A DNA stretch of 64,000 nucleotides from Drechmeria coniospora (lineage: Eukaryota; Ascomycota; Sordariomycetes; Hypocreales; Ophiocordycipitaceae). Below, piece after piece: positions 59,515 to 64,000 of the stretch (position 1 is the first letter of the stretch; each line of letters opens with the position of its first letter). The stretch spans positions 8,490,520-8,554,519 of the forward strand of contig NC_054389.1 of assembly GCF_001625195.1 (NCBI RefSeq), in the 5' to 3' direction. Position numbers and translations under genes: made by a program. The notes under the pieces are model-generated. The model saw nothing but the letters and a program-made list of their open reading frames with translations. It was not told the DNA's origin and ran no database searches.

Positions 59515-60474
59515 TCATTCGGACTGCCGCCTCGGACTCGGGCTGGTGCGACCTTCGCTTAGAACGCCGAGGGTTCTGCGCACGGCGGACGCGCAGTTCT
59601 GCGAGATGCGTCTTGGCATGGCTGCCGACCGCTGCTGGGCAACGGGCTCGGCCGTGACAAGGCTCTGGCACCGGCCTCGGCCCTGGCTCTGGCTCTGGCT
59701 CTGGCTTCGGCTTCGGCTTCGGCTTTGGGAGTGGCCCGACTCGCTGCAGCAGGAGCAGCGCTCGGGAGTCGACTGCTCGGTCGAGGCCGACGGCCGCCTC
59801 GAGCGCTGGCTCAGCTTCTGGGTGAGCGTGCGGGCGAAATTCTTGTCGACGGGGGCCGCCGTGGTGGAGTGCTGCGACGGTAGGTCGTCGTCAAGGGAGA
59901 GGGACGAGTCCTCCGAGGTGCGTCGGGAGGTCCGATGCGATGGCGAGGTTGCCGAGCTGCTGTCGTCGGACTGTTGGCAGTACCCATCGATGAAGGAGAT
60001 GGCAAAGGGCGAGGGGCAGCAGCCATCGATGAACTGCCTCTGGGCGGCCAGCCGCTGCTCGGACGCGTCCCTGAGCGTCCTCCACAGACTGCGGCCGAGC
60101 TCGTCCCAGACGACGACGGCCCTGAAGAGGCGGCGGCAGGCGAGGGTCCCATCCTTTTCGTCGAGTTCGCCGTACGAGTTGAGCTCGGGCATGGTGGGGA
60201 CGGCGTCGCGGACGATGGTGATGTGGTCGAACAGATCGCACCAGTCCGAGGATGTCTTCAGGAAGGAGTGCAGGTAGATCCAGGCCTGGGCACGCAGAGC
60301 GGCTTCCTCCTGGCGGGCGGCCTCCTCGCTGCGGCGCTGCTCCTCGAGCCGCGACTGTCTACGCTTTCGCGTCGTCGGGAGCTGGAAGAAAGAGGCCGAG
60401 GAGGCGGTATGCCGGCAGGGAGCGGGGACGGGCGCGTGAGCGCGGTCCGGAACGCAGAATGAGGTGACGGTCAT
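59515..60474 (-). CDS. Hypothetical low-complexity protein with Ser-Arg/Ser-Gln repeats
   Basis: A single exon of 319 residues from a good ATG at 60474. I do not recognise a family. Residues about 35-65 form a basic/acidic helix (RKRRQSRLEEQRRSEEAARQ) running into an ordered, Trp/Phe-rich stretch (AWIYLHSFLKTSSDWCDLFD) that looks like a real folded core to about residue 165 (SFIDGYC). The rest is Ser/Thr/Arg-rich, with repeated SRSRSRSQSQSQSQ around residues 255-270 encoded by a CTCTGG/CTTCGG hexamer array (about 59688-59730). Codon use is GC-rich like the neighbours. It could be a small fungal-specific regulator; no function can be assigned. Confidence 0.65.
   Translation of the reverse strand: MTVTSFCVPDRAHAPVPAPCRHTASSASFFQLPTTRKRRQSRLEEQRRSEEAARQEEAALRAQAWIYLHSFLKTSSDWCDLFDHITIVRDAVPTMPELNSYGELDEKDGTLACRRLFRAVVVWDELGRSLWRTLRDASEQRLAAQRQFIDGCCPSPFAISFIDGYCQQSDDSSSATSPSHRTSRRTSEDSSLSLDDDLPSQHSTTAAPVDKNFARTLTQKLSQRSRRPSASTEQSTPERCSCCSESGHSQSRSRSRSQSQSQSQGRGRCQSLVTAEPVAQQRSAAMPRRISQNCASAVRRTLGVLSEGRTSPSPRRQSE
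59685..59732 (-). repeat. Hexanucleotide array encoding Ser-Arg/Ser-Gln dipeptides
   Basis: Tandem GGCTCT and GGCTTC hexamers on the plus strand give alternating Ser-Gln and Ser-Arg codons on the minus strand inside the orphan gene. Its length is likely to vary between strains. Confidence 0.8.
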
Positions 60475-61317
60475 GGTTCCGAGTTGAAGATGGAGCGGGG
60501 GTGGGAGAGGGGGAGAGGCTCTTGGACGGGGTGATGATGCGGTAGCGGTGCTTTATCCGAGGGCGATGCAAACATCCGCTTCGCCACAGTTCGGCACCGC
60601 GTTGTGGCAGCCGCCTTCGACTCCGAGTCACGGCTGCTCAAGAACAAAACGTGTCGACGGGTGGCGGGGTGGGAGAAGATGGTGCCGATGGCTGATTTGC
60701 CTCCCAGCTTGCATCCAGAGTCTCCGGGACGCTGGTGTCAATGGCGATGCTCTTAGTGGTTGGCGGCGCGGTCTAGCGTGGACGGAGAGGTGAAGGCTTT
60801 GCAGAAGGGCCGGTTGTGGTCGATGCGAGGCGACGAGGTCCGAGTTTGGCTGCTTTCGCGACCCTTTCTTCTACCTTTCGTTGTTTTTTGCCCGCTCGCA
60901 ATGAAGATGTCAAGTTGCCCAGCGAGGTTGTTGGCGTTGGCGTCGATGGCTGTTCAGGGGTGGTTGGACGTGAACAAAGTAGTGACTCGCACTGATGTGG
61001 GTGACCGAGGAGGAGAAAGGGATGAAAGCATAAAGCGTGCCGGTATATGATGAATGTGGTGAGTAAGAAATAGGTATGCATACGTTTACGTGCGAGGTTG
61101 AATCCGGAGGGTGGCCGGCGTGTGGAAGTTATATCGGAATCCGATGGGTAGCGAGCGCCCATCAGAAGGAGGGAGGGCATGGAGGCATGTGCATGTGCTC
61201 ACGTACTGTACGTGATCCGCGGACTTGCTCACCGACACCCGTATGTAACCTGATGGCGTCCTATTGTGCCGTCCGGAATTCGGTTGCCTGCCATGAATCC
61301 GATTGTCGGGCGTCACA

Positions 61318-61377
61318 AGGAGGGGGGGGAGGGTGCAACTGGCGGGGGCCGGGGGGTGGGGGGAGGGGGTTGCGGGG
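61318..61377 (+). repeat. G-rich block with quadruplex-forming potential
   Basis: At least six runs of four or more Gs within 60 bases, separated by short loops. Confidence 0.75.
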
Positions 61378-62567
61378 AATCGTGGGCGCCAAACAAGACG
61401 GTGGTGCTTTGTTCTCGTTGGGCTTGGGTTGGCTGTTGGTTGGTTACTCCGTGCTAGTGATGCCCAGTGCTTGCTGGTACTCGGGCAGGGTACCTGTACT
61501 TGCACCCGCGCCCGCCTCCGACATCTGGCCAGGTACAGGTACGGACGGGGAATCCGTACGGTAGAACGTATGAAGCCTAGTGCCTGCTTTGGGTTCGCAG
61601 CAGGCGAGCAAGCAAGCCAGCAAGCAGCTGCCTAGTACGTTGTGTAGTGCGATTGGTACTGTGGTGGCTCCCAGCCCTGCCCACTGCCCACTGTCCACTG
61701 CCCACCGGACGGTTGTTTGGGCTCTACAGTTAGCTACAGCGCACCTGGAGTAGTACTCTGTAACCACAGGTACAGTAGGTTCGAAGGGAAATCGCGTCCC
61801 CCTCGTCCCGAATTCACCCCCCTCTCGCCACCCCTCCCTCCCTCCCTCTCGCCATCCATCCTCCAGGGCCCCATCCGTTGGCTCCCTCTGATCCTGCGAT
61901 GCCCCGATCCCCCCATGCCTCGGTACCGGACGCCATACGCCATCGACCGATGGGGCGCATGGGAACGTGGAGCGTTCGGTCGACGGTAACGCGAGCGCGT
62001 GTCGGACAAACGGCCACTGCTGACAGCCTGACACGCAGCGATGACGGACCGACAAGGCACTCTCGAGGCTTGTCCGCCTGCAAAGCGGCGGCACGAAGCT
62101 GCTCCGACCCCGATGCCCTCGGATGCTTGCTCCTTTGGCCGTGAGGGGGGCCACCGACCGGACGCTGCTTGTTTCGTTGTCTGCCGCATCCAGTGGCCGC
62201 ATCCTCGTTTTTCACTCACCAGCGCCGCCGAACAGGCCACCCGCGCTCCCGACCAGGCGGTATCTGGACAGGCGAGGCGGGCCAGTCAGAGCGAAAACTC
62301 GCTCTTTCACCGCGGCCCTGCACACTGTCTTTGCGTTTCAGATTTCGAGACAAGTCGGTGTTGGTGGCGCCTATTGTTCACGACTCACGAGATGCAACCT
62401 GCCAACGACAGAGGCTGCGATGACGGCGCGGCGCTGCCTGCTGGTTGGGCGGTGAGCACGGAGCGTTGAGCACCGAAAGCTGCGCACTGATGAGCGGCCG
62501 CCCGGTACTATTTATATATGCATACGAGAATCTGTACGAGCATACATGGCTCATACCAACACATCAC

Positions 62568-62602
62568 AGCACGGCACAGCACGGCACAGCACAGCACAGC
62601 AC
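62568..62602 (+). repeat. ACAGC/ACGGC pentanucleotide satellite
   Basis: About seven tandem units of CACAG or CACGG in non-coding sequence. Confidence 0.8.
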
Positions 62603-64000
62603 AAAGGGCATGCTGGATAGTACCTGCCCAGACGGAACCAGTACGTAGTCGTGTCGCGCCCTTATCGGTCCGTTGATGACCGGTTGCGCCATGGCCGTCA
62701 ATCTGCTTGCGGCCCGTTGCCTGGGGGCAAGAGGCGATGGGCCCGAGATGCATCACCGATGGTGGTGGACGATGCATCAGCCTTGGAGCTTGCTGTGGCC
62801 GTCACCGAGCCGCGCCACTGGCTGACGCATGGCAAGGCAACCAACGAGCCCACCGGTTTGCCGCCTTTGCTGGACTGTCCAGGACGGAACATGCCGTACG
62901 ACTCCTGCCAAAATACGGCTACGGTCGGGATGGAATGGGAGTCGCTTTGCGTCCTTGTTTGCTGGCTTTTGTGTTTGCTTTCGTGTTTGCTGGCTGGCTT
63001 GCTTGCTCGCTTGCTCGTTTGTTCCCTTTTGGGCTCATTTCGTCTAGCCTGCGGCTGTCGGGATGACAAGCGCCGAGCAAGCAAGCCAAGGAACGAACAA
63101 ACGACCTCGGCGGGCATACCGAGTACCTAGGCCTAGGTGTAAGTACTTGCACCCACCCGTACGGAGTATTAATCCAAGTAGTTGTACTCTGTATCTCCCT
63201 ACAATTACGCATGCCCCGTGCAGGTAACCAGATGGGGGGGGACAGATTAAGCAAGGCGGCGACGCCATCGCTCGATGCTTACTGACCACAGTTGGCCACT
63301 AAGGGGTACTGCTGAGCACTAGGCGAAGGTGCTAATAGAGGAAACACGAGAGCTTCCGCCAGTCCGGCTCCGACACCCGAGAGTCCAGTCTCTGGAGAAG
63401 CCGAGGCAGGCTGGGAGGTAGGGGAGGCCATGGCAACCATGATGCAATGACGGAGTAGCATTTGTCGGATCGTGTGCCACCACGTCACACTTCGGCCCGG
63501 CCTTCCCGCGCTAGTTTTATCATCACCATCTTCGCATGCCGCCTCTCCTCTCGGCCGGCCCTCTGTTCGGATGAGAAAACGAGCATGGAGCGCCTCCTAC
63601 GAGCATCGTACGCGCCCTCGATGCGGCTTCGAACCGTTGACCGGTCTCGCTCGAGGTCATGTTTCGTCTCCAGTCACATGCAGCACGTGCACGGTTGAAG
63701 GCAGTTTCTGCTTCTGGCCTATCACGCTTCCGTCACGCCAGTACCAACCTCTCGTCGGTGACCCGTGATGGACAACGAGATGATGAGACATCAGATGTCG
63801 TGATGAGTCGCGACGAGCCGGGACGCTGCATGCATCGGATTCGTCTCCAACTGACCTCGTCACGAGATGCAGTCGACGGAGGAGCGACTGCAACGTCGGC
63901 CTTTGCATGGCACGGCGACGATGACCACGTCTGCAGCACATGTACATGCGCATGTACTATGTACTTACTCTCGCATAAGCGGTATGAAACGTAACCGGCC

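Larger units (their letters stand above)
60475..64000. other. Right end of window; no convincing gene
   Basis: About 3.5 kb with many small frames but no recognised protein. It contains a G-rich block (61318-61377), GGGA/CCCT runs near 61830-61860, an ACAGC/ACGGC satellite (62568-62602), GCTTGCTCGCTTG repeats near 62990-63025 and scattered GTAC words near 63145-63190. Confidence 0.5.

Noticed and set aside
61444..62202. Minus-strand frame of 252 codons in the right-end region
   Set aside because: Built largely from simple repeats (WREGGREG, CLLACLLAC) and without family similarity.

Overview
The window is nuclear DNA of a filamentous ascomycete. The evidence is short GT-AG introns of about 47-150 nt with CTAAC or CTGAC branch sites, iterative type I polyketide synthases, intron-containing nuclear tRNAs, a fungal hybrid histidine kinase and an Mlp1/TPR nucleoporin. 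Gene content fits Sordariomycetes, and Hypocreales is my guess only. Long intergenic stretches are saturated with GTAC-centred words such as TACGGAGTA and TACTCCGTA, which coding regions lack.

Layout. Positions 1-4970 (+) hold the 3' part of a highly reducing PKS (DH, degenerate methyltransferase, structural KR, ER, KR, ACP). Next come tRNA-Trp (5537-5618) and orotate phosphoribosyltransferase (6218-6922, -), then a complete six-exon non-reducing PKS (8105-13660, -; SAT-KS-AT-PT-ACP, no releasing domain). A GAF hybrid histidine kinase (14355-18015, -) and a broken ankyrin-repeat gene (about 18400-19520, -) follow, then an intron-bearing tRNA (19802-19899) and a 3 kb GTAC-rich desert. At 23180-25084 (+) lies an Flc/TRP-like membrane protein with a minisatellite in its leader. 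At 25636-27243 (-) is a cytochrome P450 with a tandem duplication over its 3' end. A gene desert runs from 27.2 to 33.9 kb.

The right half holds a secreted S28 serine peptidase (33941-35620, +), a GNAT acetyltransferase (36351-37492, +), an FAD-dependent aromatic monooxygenase (39531-41406, -), a two-domain isocyanide synthase/TauD dioxygenase (43551-45639, +), an Artemis/SNM1-like nuclease (46204-48418, +), the MAK5-type DEAD-box helicase (48751-51235, -), the Mlp1/TPR nucleoporin (52220-58427, -) and a low-complexity orphan (59515-60474, -). The last 3.5 kb shows no convincing gene.

How they may work together. The facing HR-PKS and NR-PKS are the arrangement expected when a reduced chain is handed to the SAT of the NR-PKS. 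The NR-PKS lacks a thioesterase, so release needs a partner that is not visible here. Orotate phosphoribosyltransferase sits between the two synthases. A second, separate metabolic locus is suggested by the isocyanide synthase-dioxygenase facing away from the FAD monooxygenase. MAK5, Mlp1/TPR and Artemis mark a housekeeping block on the right. All exon-intron structures were inferred by hand from splice signals, frame continuity and remembered family motifs; none was checked by search or RNA data.
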